From contig JAECUM010006757.1 in NCBI GenBank assembly GCA_016617855.1, positions 1 through 64,000 on the forward strand: a stretch of 64,000 nt of DNA, written 5' to 3'. Below are positions 32,719 to 43,759 of this stretch, one piece after another. The notes under the pieces are model-generated. The model was not told where the DNA came from, made no database searches, and was given only the letters and a program-made list of their open reading frames with translations. The translations under genes and the position numbers were made by a program. Numbering within the stretch: position 1 is the first letter of the stretch; each line of letters opens with the position of its first letter. This DNA comes from Megalonaias nervosa. Lineage: Eukaryota > Mollusca > Bivalvia > Unionida > Unionidae.

Positions 32719-34054
32719 TTAGTGGGCAATCCTATTTGCCTTATATTCCTGTAACTTTAAAGGTCTCTTCTGCGGATCTCTCTGTTGTTCTCTGTTTAGG
32801 GAGATTGCCCTTTGCGATTCCCTTGCTTCCTTAAGTAGTTCAATCACTTCTGGCTCCGAGGGCGTCCTTGGAGTCGAAGCTGACCTCTTTCTCTTTTGGA
32901 CCAAGATTGGTGTTATTGACTCCTTCCCCATGTCCCCTTTTGGTGGTGATTCCAAAATCAGGGACTCTTCTATTGTTTTATTCTCTTGTGGTATTGAGTC
33001 GTCTGCCACGTAGAAGGTTTTCTTTTCCTCACTCTGGTTTTTCTCCTTTATTTCCATTTCTTTCTGCTTCTGCAGTCTCCTTGCACCGGCCTTAGCTTTC
33101 TTTTTTTCCGCAGAGCTGGTTTGGCTCGCGTCTTGCCATTTTTCCGAATCGTCTGTGGTGTTGTACGTTGTGTTGTATGTCGTGTTTGCTGATTCGTTTG
33201 TCTCTATTGTCATCTGCTTAGCCCCAGTCTCTTCATTTGTCGTTTTCTGGATTTCTTTCTCTATCTCTATGTTTCCCGTTTCATTTACCTCTATTGGTTT
33301 ATCTGTCTCTTCTGGGTTGGGGACTGCAGCTATTTCCACCTGTCTACTATTGATGCATAACTGTTCTGCGCTCCTGTGGTCTGCACCTGGCAATCTCTTT
33401 GTAAATGCCCCACGTTTCCACACTTATAGCAGGGTCGGTGAAACTGGCAACCTTTGTAATAGGTTTGGATTTTGAAACCCATCACGTAGAATGATGTTGG
33501 TATTTTCCTCGCTTCGGTTTCCGTCAAAGTTATCAACCTGACCCCCGTCAATATTTTGGGGAATCCCCAATAAGTTGCCATTTGGTGACTTATGGCTTTT
33601 ATTCCAAATTTTTTCTCCATCTTTCCCAGCAATTCTTCGTTTGGGACTTCGATTGGCAGTCCTGATGTATGTAGCTCTATATTCTTCTCCCCTAATTTTT
33701 TTATGAGGGGGGGGGCGGGCTGTAGACCTTTGCCTCTTTCCCTTTTATTTCAAGGTTCTGGCCATTCTTAAATAGTAGCTTTTCATTTTGCTGGAAGATA
33801 TAGTATAGACCTCTTCCTCCGTTCTGGAGCCCTTGGATCATGTCCGGCTTGACACCTATTGCAACTAGTCCTTGCAGGAGCTCCGCTAGTCTAGGTCTTT
33901 CTCCTTCCGAAAAGTTGGTCAGATCTATCACCTGGACTCCAGGCCTTCTGTATGCTAGCAAAAGTCTTCCTTGGTCAGTCATCTTTAGTTCTGTGGGAAA
34001 AGAGCTGGTTATTCTCCCTCCTTGGGGCTTGTTGCTCTTTGCTACTGCTGCCAT
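32719..34054 (-). pseudogene. LINE B ORF1 (CCHC nucleic-acid-binding protein), frameshifted
   Basis: Start MAAVAKSNKPQGG at 34054; N-terminal domain to about 33720, then a frameshift in a nine-base G run (33709-33717), an RRM-like region with MATYWGFPKILTGVRLI and FYVMGF, a zinc knuckle CYKCGNVGHLQRDC (about 33435-33395), another frame change near 33400, then a long Glu/Thr/Lys-rich tail with an RKRSAST basic patch to TGA 32719. The stop of ORF1 and the ATG of ORF2 are 69 bp apart, so ORF2 is probably translated by reinitiation. Mirrors ORF1 of copy A. Confidence 0.8.
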
Positions 34055-34180
34055 CCTTTGGCTTAAAAGGATTGCCCACTTTCCAAAAGCAAAAGCACAA
34101 AAGTGTTTTAATTTTGCACAATTCAAATAATTCAAAATAAACAAATATTTCGATAATATTACTGATAGTAATCCTAACAA

Positions 34181-35592
34181 ATTAGGATACCTGTGGGATC
34201 TTACCTTAAAGGTTTAATCCGCCTTCGAAACTCCACGAACAAAACTCACAGTCACAGTAGATTTATTTACGAATGACTTTACTTGTCCAACAGGAGTTTA
34301 ACAATCATGTATTTATAAATGAAACAAGTTAATGATCACGCCGCTAACAGACAAAAAGATCACAAACAAACAAAATCAAGTATTATATCATACAATTATA
34401 TCGTACAATGGTGGTGTGATAACTAAATTATCCTTTTAAAGTAAATATAAACGTAATTAGGAAATGGTGAGAGAAAGAGCAAGATACACAAAGAGAATGT
34501 TTATTTTTACATCTTACTGCTGCTAAGTTATTGTCTCTATGACAATATTGAATTTGTTATACAGAAATCTCAAGCTAATCAGATAGACTCATAAAAGCCC
34601 GATCAAAGGCTGTATTAAGTTATGTTGAACTGTCAATCAACAACCAATTACGACGTAACGGTTGATAAACGCTAATCACCTACCGTTTCCTGTAACCGTT
34701 TATTATATTCCAAAAATGGACTTATTGATTGTAGGAGCCTTGCTAATAGTACATGTTATTGATAGGAAATATAGGGGTTTTATATTTTACTTTGCTTTAT
34801 GTAATTATTAGGTATATATGCATTCGTTATACAAATGCAAATATGTTCAACAGTGCAGTAAAACAGAAAATCTATACTCTTTCTAGTTAGGAGTTAGGAT
34901 GTATACTCAGACGGAATGAAATCGTCTTGCAAGCTTGGTTTTGAACATGCTTTCAGCCACTATTTACCATAATCTCTGTCTGTCTGTCTGTCTGTCTGTT
35001 TTGTCTCTCTCTGTCTGTCTGTATGTATGTCTCTGTCTATCCCTATATTTTACATGTGAAACATACATCCTTATATTTTCACAGGTGAAAAAGACTTTCC
35101 CTCATGCCATGCGACGCTTGATTGTGTGTACCCACAAAAGCTGTACATGCAGAAACAAAAAACGATTACTTAGTGAGCTAGAAAAATAAAAGAGAAACTG
35201 CCTGAAATTACAGACATGGAAAATAATCTCTGACACAGAAATCTGACCAGACGCCGTTTGCATCTCTTTAAAGTTATGTCCCCTAACTTCCTAAACAACA
35301 ACAATAAACCCGCTGCATTGCATTGATGAATCCAGATAGGGTCAAATAGTTTACAAACTGACAAAAATTTGACTTAGTGTGAAAGATTAGGCCATTCCAA
35401 TTATTCCGCTTTTTTCAGTTACGTATATTTATATGATCAGCCTATGAAAGTATGGTGTAATTACGTGAAGGGATGGGGGCGAGAGTGCCTGCCGGAAAAT
35501 GATTTTAATCGTTTAAACTTCGAGTCTGGAGCAAGTCTGGTATATAATAAAAAGAAAATTTTCCTTTCCTACCTTAATACCGGATAAGACGA
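34181..35592. other. Non-coding, one microsatellite
   Basis: Upstream of LINE B. Nothing is supported except (TCTG)n at 34976-35030. The open frames inside are driven by the low-complexity run. Confidence 0.5.
34976..35030. repeat. (TCTG)n microsatellite with (ATGT) end
   Basis: CTGTCTGTCTG repeats, interrupted by TTTTGTCTCTC, ending in GTATGTATG. Confidence 0.9.
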
Positions 35593-35830
35593 TGTGTTAA
35601 CAATCTTTAGCTATATCACAATAATATAATCCAAAATGGCTTTGTCTTAATTCACAAAATTCCAAATGAATGATTTAGTCTAAGAAGTATTAATGAGCAT
35701 TTTGTAATTCCAGTAAATAATTTAAATAATAAATCGAAACAAATTTAAAATGGAACATAACAAAGCTGATTCTGTTTCGATGTTAAGACGGGAATGAGTA
35801 ATATTCAAAGCAAATAATAAAGTATAGAAA
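35593..35830 (-). repeat. Candidate LTR (3' side)
   Basis: Begins TGTGTTAACA on the plus strand and shares ordered blocks with 40307-40540: GATGTGTTAACA, ATTAATG(A/C)GCA, ATAATTTAAATAA, GAATGAGTAAT. Similarity is patchy, as expected for an old pair. Confidence 0.45.
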
Positions 35831-36165
35831 TTTCTGCTATGCATTTAATACAAGCAGAACTTCAGTATGCACTGGCCAATCATTGAGTCAAGCACAGACT
35901 TGGCTAATTTTCTCAACTACTTAATTTTACGATAAATGTTTTAAGGAAGACAAGGATGATTTTTCCGCAATGCCAGAAAAATATTAATGTTTTTGCCGTT
36001 TGTTACATTTTTATTTGGTTTGCAAACCATCATTGTTTTTACCAGTCTCGGATTCATTTTCATTAATATCTTATTTGATTTCTCATTTGACAGAGGTTCA
36101 GGAGAGTCGCATACAACATGGATATATGACACACATGTTCATAAGTTCTTGTTTAATAAATGGTT

Positions 36166-36940
36166 TTAACATATTGCTGAAAGAACTGGTGCACTCTTAT
36201 GTATGGCCTTTAAATTAGCCAAAGCCTCTTGAAATTTTTTAGACCAATGAAACTTTGTTTTCTTATTGAACAAATGGGTCAAAGGTTCAGCGATTATGGA
36301 AATATTGGAACAAATCCCGCCATATACAAATATCGCATAAGTTGCTTTTACTGATATGTGCAGGGAATTCAGATATACCCATGACTTAACTTCTAAAAGG
36401 TTTAGCTTGATCGTGTCCAACAGTATGTCCTAAATATATAATACAAGCACGGCAAAATCCACTTTTACTTAAATTAATTGTCACATTTGCACCACTAAGT
36501 CGATCAAAGAATTTATGAATGGTTTCCAAGTGATCTTTTCAGGTGTCCTTGTAGATAATGATGCCATCGATGTACTCGTCACAGTTATATAACTCAAATG
36601 TAATCATTTTCATTTAACGTTGGGAAGAACAAGGCGAACTTTTCACCCACACAGAATCACTTTATATTGATAAAGTCTATATGGAATTACGAATGCTGAG
36701 ATTTCCTTTGTTCTTTTCCTGAGTGGAATTTGCCAGAATCCGTTCAAAAAGTCAAACTTGGTGATGTATTTTGCATTGAAAATTTTTATCAATGCAATCA
36801 TCCATTCTTGGCATTGGAAATGAATCTGTTTTGGTGACACTGTTCACTTTTCTACAGTCGGTGTACATGCGAAAAACATTATCTGGTTTCGGTACAAGAA
36901 TACATAGTGAACTCCAGTTATTTTTACTTGGTTCTGTCAA
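36166..36940 (-). pseudogene. Reverse transcriptase of the Gmr1-like element
   Basis: NNWSSLCILVPKPDNVFRMY and TDCRKVNSVTKTDSFPMPRM (36915-36790), then YITKFDFLNGFWQIPLRKRT (about 36770), the catalytic YIDD position reading YIDG (about 36565), LGHTVG (about 36430) and the connection EPLTHLFNKKTKFHWSKK (about 36290-36230). The RT frame changes several times and the second catalytic Asp is lost. RNase H is not recognisable beyond 36166. Confidence 0.75.
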
Positions 36941-37249
36941 ATCTTAATCCAGCAAATATTGAATCTATGTTTTCAAATATTCCTGTTTGAGAGGATTCAT
37001 CCTCTAGGGACGCTGTTTCATAGGTCTAGAATCTACATTTTCAACGTCATAGTAGGTTTTATTTGTTCGTGTTGGAACATCTGGAAACAAGTGCTCGTAG
37101 TCACACATTAGCTGTTTCAGTTCATTGTTTTCTTGTGGCTATAGATGCGAATGTTTTTGGTCCAGATTATTCAATATTTCTGCATTCAGTAGATTGGTTA
37201 CAACAAAATCACTACTGTCCAATTGCATGTCGTCTTTTTATCCCCACTG

Positions 37250-38110
37250 TGTGGTACAGGTACAACTAAACTGATTAAATGCTTAACAGGACTATATCCA
37301 TCAACATACTCCTTTAACATATTTAAATGGTAACGTTGATTCTGTATTTGTCTTCCATGAGTGTTAATGTATAGCTCAAGTCACTTACTTTCTTTTCGAC
37401 TGTATTTTGACCATAATACTTTTTGCTATTTTGAGGCATGGGCAAGAGAACCAGAGCTTTATTATCAGGCCGAAAACTGCTTTATATTGTATCTCTGTTA
37501 TAGCTTAATTTCATTTTTGACTGAGTAGGGTGAAGATTAGTCCTCGCAACGTCACAATTCTTTAAGAACCTGCAACTGAATCTGAGACATAGTAAAGAAG
37601 ATTGATCCCCTAATCTTCGATTGAAAAAAGTTTTTCTTTTAATAACTTCAACGATAAAAAATCAGTTCAAAAGGACTAAAGCATAATGATCCTTGAACTG
37701 ATTCTCTAACAGCAAACAACATTAGATGAACATCGTCGTCCCTATCTTTTTCTGTATCAAAGCAATATGACCGAGTCATAATCTTCAGAGTTTGATGAAA
37801 TCTTTCTAAATGACTTTGACGTTCAGGTTAATAGGCACAAGGCTTCAGCTCTTGGACGCCTAATTTAATGCATAATTTACTGGAAAATTCCAGACATGAA
37901 ACTTTACTCATGATCAGATTGGACAAATTTTGGATGGCCAAAAGGTGTAAGCAAACTTTATCAAAGCTTTTACTATTGTTTCAATTTTAATATTCTGTAA
38001 AGGAAATGCCTCTGGAAATCTAGTGAACGCACACATCATAGTGAACAAGTATTTGCTGTCTGACGTGGTTTTTGGTAAGGATCGACACAATCTACCATTA
38101 TTAAAAGAAG
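37250..38110 (-). pseudogene. Integrase of the Gmr1-like element
   Basis: LVDCVDPYQKP-type start (38105), CAFTRFPEAFPLQNIK (about 38040-37990), an ALIKFAYTF helix, then the HLERFHQTLK-like segment near 37800 and a C-terminal region (NSKKYYGQNTVEKKVSDLSY, about 37430) characteristic of gypsy integrase tails. At least eight stops or frame changes. It directly follows the protease and precedes the RT. Confidence 0.65.
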
Positions 38111-38159
38111 GATGACCGTGATCAATACCTCTTGATAGTTCAAAACCAGGAGCAAATGT

Positions 38160-38625
38160 GACCCCATCAAAAGACAGAACAATACATTTGTAAGCTTAAG
38201 GAATACTTTCCTCATGAGCGTCATTTTCAAGAGATTCTTTTGCCATAGCAATAGTAACTGCACGAACCGGATAAAAATCCGGACATTTATTTTCAATAGT
38301 TTCGAATTTCTGCTCCAAACAAGGCTGGTCAGTTACAAGTGGATTAACAACCTTATCTCTATCTATGTCATTGCGTAGTAATAAATGAATACCCTTGAAT
38401 ACACTTGAATTTACACAATGGAAAGGAACATTAATAAAGCTGCACTCTACTCCTTGAAAAGAACACTTTCACTAAAACAAGACTTTTAGATAAAGTCAAA
38501 ACACCTGATAATAAAAGAATCCGAGAATCTCTTGAGTTCCTTAATATTTTTATAGGGATACTTTTAGCATAATCAACAACAAGTGATACAGAACATTTTG
38601 ACATGAATGGCTCATAATATCCCAT
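38160..38625 (-). pseudogene. Aspartic protease region of the Gmr1-like element
   Basis: IPIKILRNSRDSRILLLSGV aligns with the active-site DTGAS-type region of gypsy proteases, but the DTG itself reads NSRDS, so catalysis is lost. It continues to CSFINVPLHCVNSS and HLLLRNDIDRDKVVNPLVTD (38360-38320), the LGNDLAG-like flap end. Confidence 0.6.
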
Positions 38626-38762
38626 AATAAAATCAAAATGGAGTTTGTTTGACTCAACAAATGTATAACTTTAAACAAATTACCGTGACCTTGACCTCTT
38701 CGAAATAACAGTTTTTGGAGCATTGAAGTATCTTTAGATTTACTCTGTTGCTTATTTTTCAA

Positions 38763-40306
38763 TGTGGTACATCTGTAGCAATCATAAATAACGTGCCCTT
38801 ATTGCAATAAGAGCTCATAGGAAGAGATAAGGATTTCTGATCAGTCTTATCAGAAGTTTGATTCCTAAAAGTTGCTCCATATAAGACTGAGGTGGTTTTC
38901 TACCAAAAACCTGTTGAGAGGAGTACTTATTGTCAAGTGAACTTTGTGAGTCAAAGAATAATCGTCAGCTGTACGAGCAGGATTTTCTAAAATTTCGACA
39001 ATTTGATGATCAAGGTTGGTATTGACCTGGCTATTGACGCCACTCTTAAACTCTTCAACTAATGTGAGTTGTCAGAGGCTATCGTAATTTTGACCAACAT
39101 TTATAGCTGAACACCACATATTAAACAGTTATTCTTTTTTCCTTGCAAATTCGACATGGGTCTGATCAGTTTCTTTGCTACACTTCCTAAACTATGTCGA
39201 TATGTCTCAGGTGGACTAATTACCCTCAAAGATTTATTCCTTAACCACAGCGTCATTAGCACCTTGTAGTACCGACAGTGAAGTTCGATTTCACGAGCTT
39301 TGCCAATAAGTACACTTTATAATAATAAAGTCGCGTGCCGTCTTGGCTATTGCAAATATTTTAGGATTTTTTTATATCCAAAATGTGAAAAATATTTAAC
39401 TATCTCCATTTTGCTCTAAACGGAGGTACTAACCAAATATTTCTAATAATATCAAAACCTGAACTTGTATGTAAAAGAGAAGAGTTCTTTCCGCTTGCCA
39501 GTACTAATTCGTTTAATGTGAATTGCATTTCTCTTTCTTTTCTCTCTTTGTATTTACATTTCTCTATGTTCCTTCTCTCTGTCTCTCTCTCCCCTCTTTC
39601 GGCATTTGCATTTCGTTTCTCTTTCCTCTTTCTGTAATTTTTTTCAGTTTTGTTACTTTATTTCAGAGCCTGATAGGAACTGGCTAATCAAACCAAAATC
39701 ACATTCATCAAAATAAACTCTTTTCTACCAAATAATGCACCAAAATATTTTTCTTTCTTGATGCGTTAAAGAAGCCATCACTTCAGAAACATAATATTGT
39801 CTGGAAAGTTGGAGTAATTCGTCCTTTTCTCTAGGACTCGAACCCTTCATGTGTAGGATTTAATACAGAGTTCTCCACATTATATAAAATTGTGAAAGCT
39901 TGTTGGTTTTACTAAAGATTTCTAAAATATGTGAAACCACCATACCAAGGATTTAAATATTTTGAAACAAAGTTATTTTAAATTTCAAAACAAGTTTTCT
40001 GTAATATTTTAGAAAAATTCTTATCGCAGACGATTTCCCCAAATTTTCTGCTACGACTGTATTGTCTTGAACTAAGTAACAGATAAGACCGAGAACCAAC
40101 AAGTTTTGTAAAATTTAACAAATAATGTATCTTTTAGAATACAAAAGAACTGAAAGAACTTACAGTATTGCTAATTAAATACAAATAGTACCAAAAGTTA
40201 TATCACAAATCTAAACGTTTAGCTAATTCCAAATACATTCCAGTGGTGTTCAGAATGAATTACGATATCGAATGTACTGCTCTATCAATAGCCTAGAATG
40301 TGGCGA
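38763..40306. other. Gag remnant and non-coding
   Basis: Up to about 39320 there are faint minus-strand gag-like pieces; beyond that nothing is recognised. Confidence 0.35.
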
Positions 40307-40540
40307 TGTGTTAACAGTCTTGATTTATTATAATGATGTAATGCAAAATCTTCCTGAATGAATTCACAGTAATCCTAAAATAGTAATATATTCTAAAAAT
40401 ATTAATGCGCACGATGTAATTTCAGTGAATAATTTAAATAAAAAATAAATCTTCTCAAATAGAAACTGAACACATCAATAGACTGATTTTCAGATAGTAC
40501 GGTATGAATGAGTAATTCTGAAGTAAGCAACATTTATAAA
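40307..40540 (-). repeat. Candidate LTR (5' side)
   Basis: Same ordered blocks as 35593-35830 in the same orientation, flanking the gypsy-type coding remnants. The outer ends cannot be fixed by eye. Confidence 0.45.
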
Positions 40541-40984
40541 AAAAGCAAAGACACAATAGCAAAGCCAGAAGGAGGGTTATTTTCCCATCAAATTTCGTAA
40601 GCAACTTGCTTCAAGAACATTTTTCATTTCTAAATAAGCTAAACCTTGAACTCAACATCAGTAAACATTTTTACCTCCTGTTAAGAATGACCGTATTACA
40701 TAATCTAAAATCACGGAGAAATGATAGCTATGTAATATGTTCGTTATAAAAAAAACAAGATGTAAGTAGTCAGGTAGGCCCTAACTCAATTTACCAGCAA
40801 AGATCAATCACACATTATAGATATAAATAACATATAATCATGGAGAAATAACAACACAAAATACGAACATGAGGTTGTCAGCAATTTTTTATACCTTTTC
40901 TCTACCATCACTAACAGCCTCTCTCTGCGTGCAGAGCTCACTTACTGCATTGGATAGACAGTTTCATTAATGTCTAGGGGTCTG

Positions 40985-41461
40985 GACCAACAACAAGCTT
41001 GCTGAACATGGTCACATAGCCAAGACGGTGTCGCCTACGATGGCTTGGGCATGTACAACGAATGGATGATGGGCACATACCTAAGAACATTTTCTAAGGC
41101 GACCTAGGCTTCATAGATGTGTGCAAGAGAGACATCAATGCCTCGGACGTCAATGTGGACTAACTGGAAAGCATATGCTTAGGACTGATGTAGTTGGAGG
41201 CATGAGCTCAACTATGGACTTCAGAGAATGGTGAGGCAACAGTTGAAATTTGCAAACGAGAAAAGTATCCGCAGAAAGAGCTATAATGAAACAGCATGTG
41301 CAAAGCCAATACACCAGTTTCAAGTGCAACATGCAACAGAGATTGTCATTCCCGAGTGGGTTTCCTCAGCCACAAATGACGTTGCTCGTCAACTAACTAA
41401 CTACTTTAGAGCGCAACTCCGTCGTTTTCAGAGACTGAAGGATGCCGATAAAACTAGCTAG
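40985..41461 (+). mobile_element. LINE ORF2 C-terminal remnant
   Basis: Plus-strand pieces RRLRWLGHVQRMDDGHIPK-like (41015-41085), DVCKRDINASDVNVD (about 41115-41160) and a Lys/Arg-rich tail (41228-41461). The order RWLGH-MDDGHIPK-VCKRD is the C-terminal signature of a common class of metazoan endonuclease-RT retrotransposons. Stops at several points; no RT core remains. Confidence 0.65.
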
Positions 41462-43426
41462 GAACAAAATAATGACGATAACCGTTTTCAAAGTTGAAGT
41501 TGATATTAAACTGAAAAGATGACCATTAGAACAATTGAAGTAGTTTGCTAATTTATGACACTTTTACTGTTAGATGACACATATTTCCGCTAGATCTATA
41601 CTAGGAAAGTGACAGCAATACAATGACACCGTTTAATGACATTTTGTTTAAAAAAAGATCTGCCCTTAGGTAATGTTTAATGGTCGGTCAAATCGTGACC
41701 TTTATTTCTGGAACGAAGTATTACATTTGCATTCGTACAATCATATTCAAAAGATTTAAAATATTGTTTATTTGTTACGGATGAAGATACTGCAAATGAT
41801 TTTATTCGTTAATGGTTTTAATATTTTAGTCACAAATAGGTGGTACACTCGAAATTTCTATTGAAAACTGAATCAGCCTTGTCAATTTTTAACGTTTGTA
41901 AAACTGTCTAAATAACTAAGTTCTGGACATGGTACATAAATAAGTTATAGTATGATACGTAAATAACTAAGTTCAAGACATGGCACGTAAATAACTAAGT
42001 TCAAGACATGATACGATTTTTGAACTAAGTATTTTGGGAGCAGCGTTTTTATTGTAATTATCATGAATAATGGAATATAAAATCTCTTAAGACTCTGTGG
42101 ACTTTTTAATTTGATTATCAACCTCCTTGTCGTCTGTACTTGTGATCATTGGGTTAGGGAGGTAAAATTTCAGACCGTACATGAAAAGACTATTTCTGCC
42201 GTCTTGATTTTAGTTAGCATGTTTTGAAATAAATGTACTATAAATACAGATAAGCAATTCACAAAACAATGTCTTTATGAGTTATCATAAATCTTTGCAA
42301 GTTAAATCTCACAAAATAGCGATTTATATTTTTTTATTTGTCTTTTTCTTTTACATTTGGGCAGATTACAAGTCCTATGTTATTAAAATGTAAAACTTGC
42401 ATGACCTTCATATAATTTCTTAAAACATACAGTCACAACTGTGCTTACACCAAAATGTAGTGCATAATAATATTGATATGCATATTCGTATTGTTGAATA
42501 AATCAGTTGAATAAAGCTTTCAACTTTGATATAGGATGACTGTGGTAGCGATTGGGTTTAGGCTCTGTGCTTAACATGTTATTGGTTACCAAACAACACT
42601 AGTCCACATTACCGGAGAAACATTGTACATGCATAATTATCAAAACGGTAGCTGTTTATAATTATTGTATCAACTTCAAAGTTCTGGAATAGATTTTAAC
42701 AACGGTCTGAGAACAATGTATTGCATTACAGTCTGAACTTTTTGTTAGCGCTGTAGGCACATATTGCAATGACATAAGTTACAGCAGTCACAAAATACGC
42801 CTGATATTTGGTTATGTTATACTGCAACGTCATTAATTGATAGTAATACAATTCCAGAATTAGACATTGGAATAGAAAATGCCGTATTGTTACGACTATT
42901 ATCTGTTTTTAAAGCTGTAAGGATTCTCGGTGGAAGAAGTTAATTGCGCTTAATCTCTCGTGCAATGCTACTCAGATGACGTCTGGAAAAAGCTTTCAGG
43001 AAATGATTATGTGTACTCGTGGGAAGGAAGTCCTGGTGTCTTGTGCATATCTCAGTCTTACTTAAATGTATTTTAGTTTAGAATGCCTAACAAAATTAAT
43101 CTTCTTTAGTGTCATAATACGTACGTTTCAATAATGAGGCCAACACCATCGTTAATATTTTTGTTTGTTTATTTATCTGACATTTTTGTAGCTTAGGAAC
43201 GGTTATATTTTTCATTAAGGTCTTTCAAGGATTAATTACCTATGTGTTTTTGTTTGGAATTTTTTAAAAACACGTACTAGAAAATACATGATGCTGTATA
43301 TGATTAGTAAGAAAGGGAAAAGTACCCATGCATTTTATTGGTAGTTTATTTTTTGTTGAAAATAATAGAAATGTTAAAATTCGAATAACCTTAATTAGTA
43401 CATTTAAATTTCTTCATCTTACACTG
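41462..43426. other. No feature seen
   Basis: AT-rich non-coding DNA. A short phrase AAATAACTAAGTTC(T/A)(G/A)GACATG repeats three times at about 41910-42010. Confidence 0.5.
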
Positions 43427-43434
43427 ATTAAATA

Positions 43435-43751
43435 ACCGCTCCGTTGGCCTAAGTGGTTTGAGTGTCCGCCTCGGATGCGGGAGGTCGCGGGTTCGATTTC
43501 TGGCCAAGTCATATCAAAGTTGTATAAAAATGGTACTAGAAGCTGCTTCGCTTGGCGCTCAACAGTAAGAGGTTAATGCTAGGACTGGTCGGCCTTGCGT
43601 CAGGATAATGTGACTGGGTGGGATATGATGCTACATGTCTGCGGCATGATGCAATATAAACTGCTACACGGCCTACATCGTATCGATATGAATAGAAAAT
43701 TGTTAAAGCTACATAAAAGAATCCAAATCACACACACACACACACATGCAC
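43435..43751 (+). mobile_element. tRNA-derived SINE, copy 2
   Basis: Head with box A TTGGCCTAAGTGG and box B GGTTCGATTTC; body with CTTGGCGCTCAACAGTAAGAGG and GACTGGTCGGCC; a (CA)n tail at 43729-43748. Flanked by ATTAAATA on both sides (43427-43434 and 43752-43759). Same family as copies at 16518 and 46336. Confidence 0.9.
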
Positions 43752-43759
43752 ATTAAATA

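Larger units (their letters stand above)
35593..40540 (-). mobile_element. Ty3/gypsy-type element with PR-IN-RT order (Gmr1-like), degraded
   Basis: On the minus strand, reading 5' to 3': gag remnant with a zinc-knuckle-like GHVIYDCYRC (about 38790), protease region (38625-38160), integrase (38110-37250) and reverse transcriptase (36940-36430). Similar sequence blocks in direct orientation at 35593-35830 and 40307-40540 may be LTRs. Integrase preceding RT is the arrangement of Ty1/copia and of the Gmr1-like group of gypsy elements. Every domain is full of stops. Confidence 0.65.
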
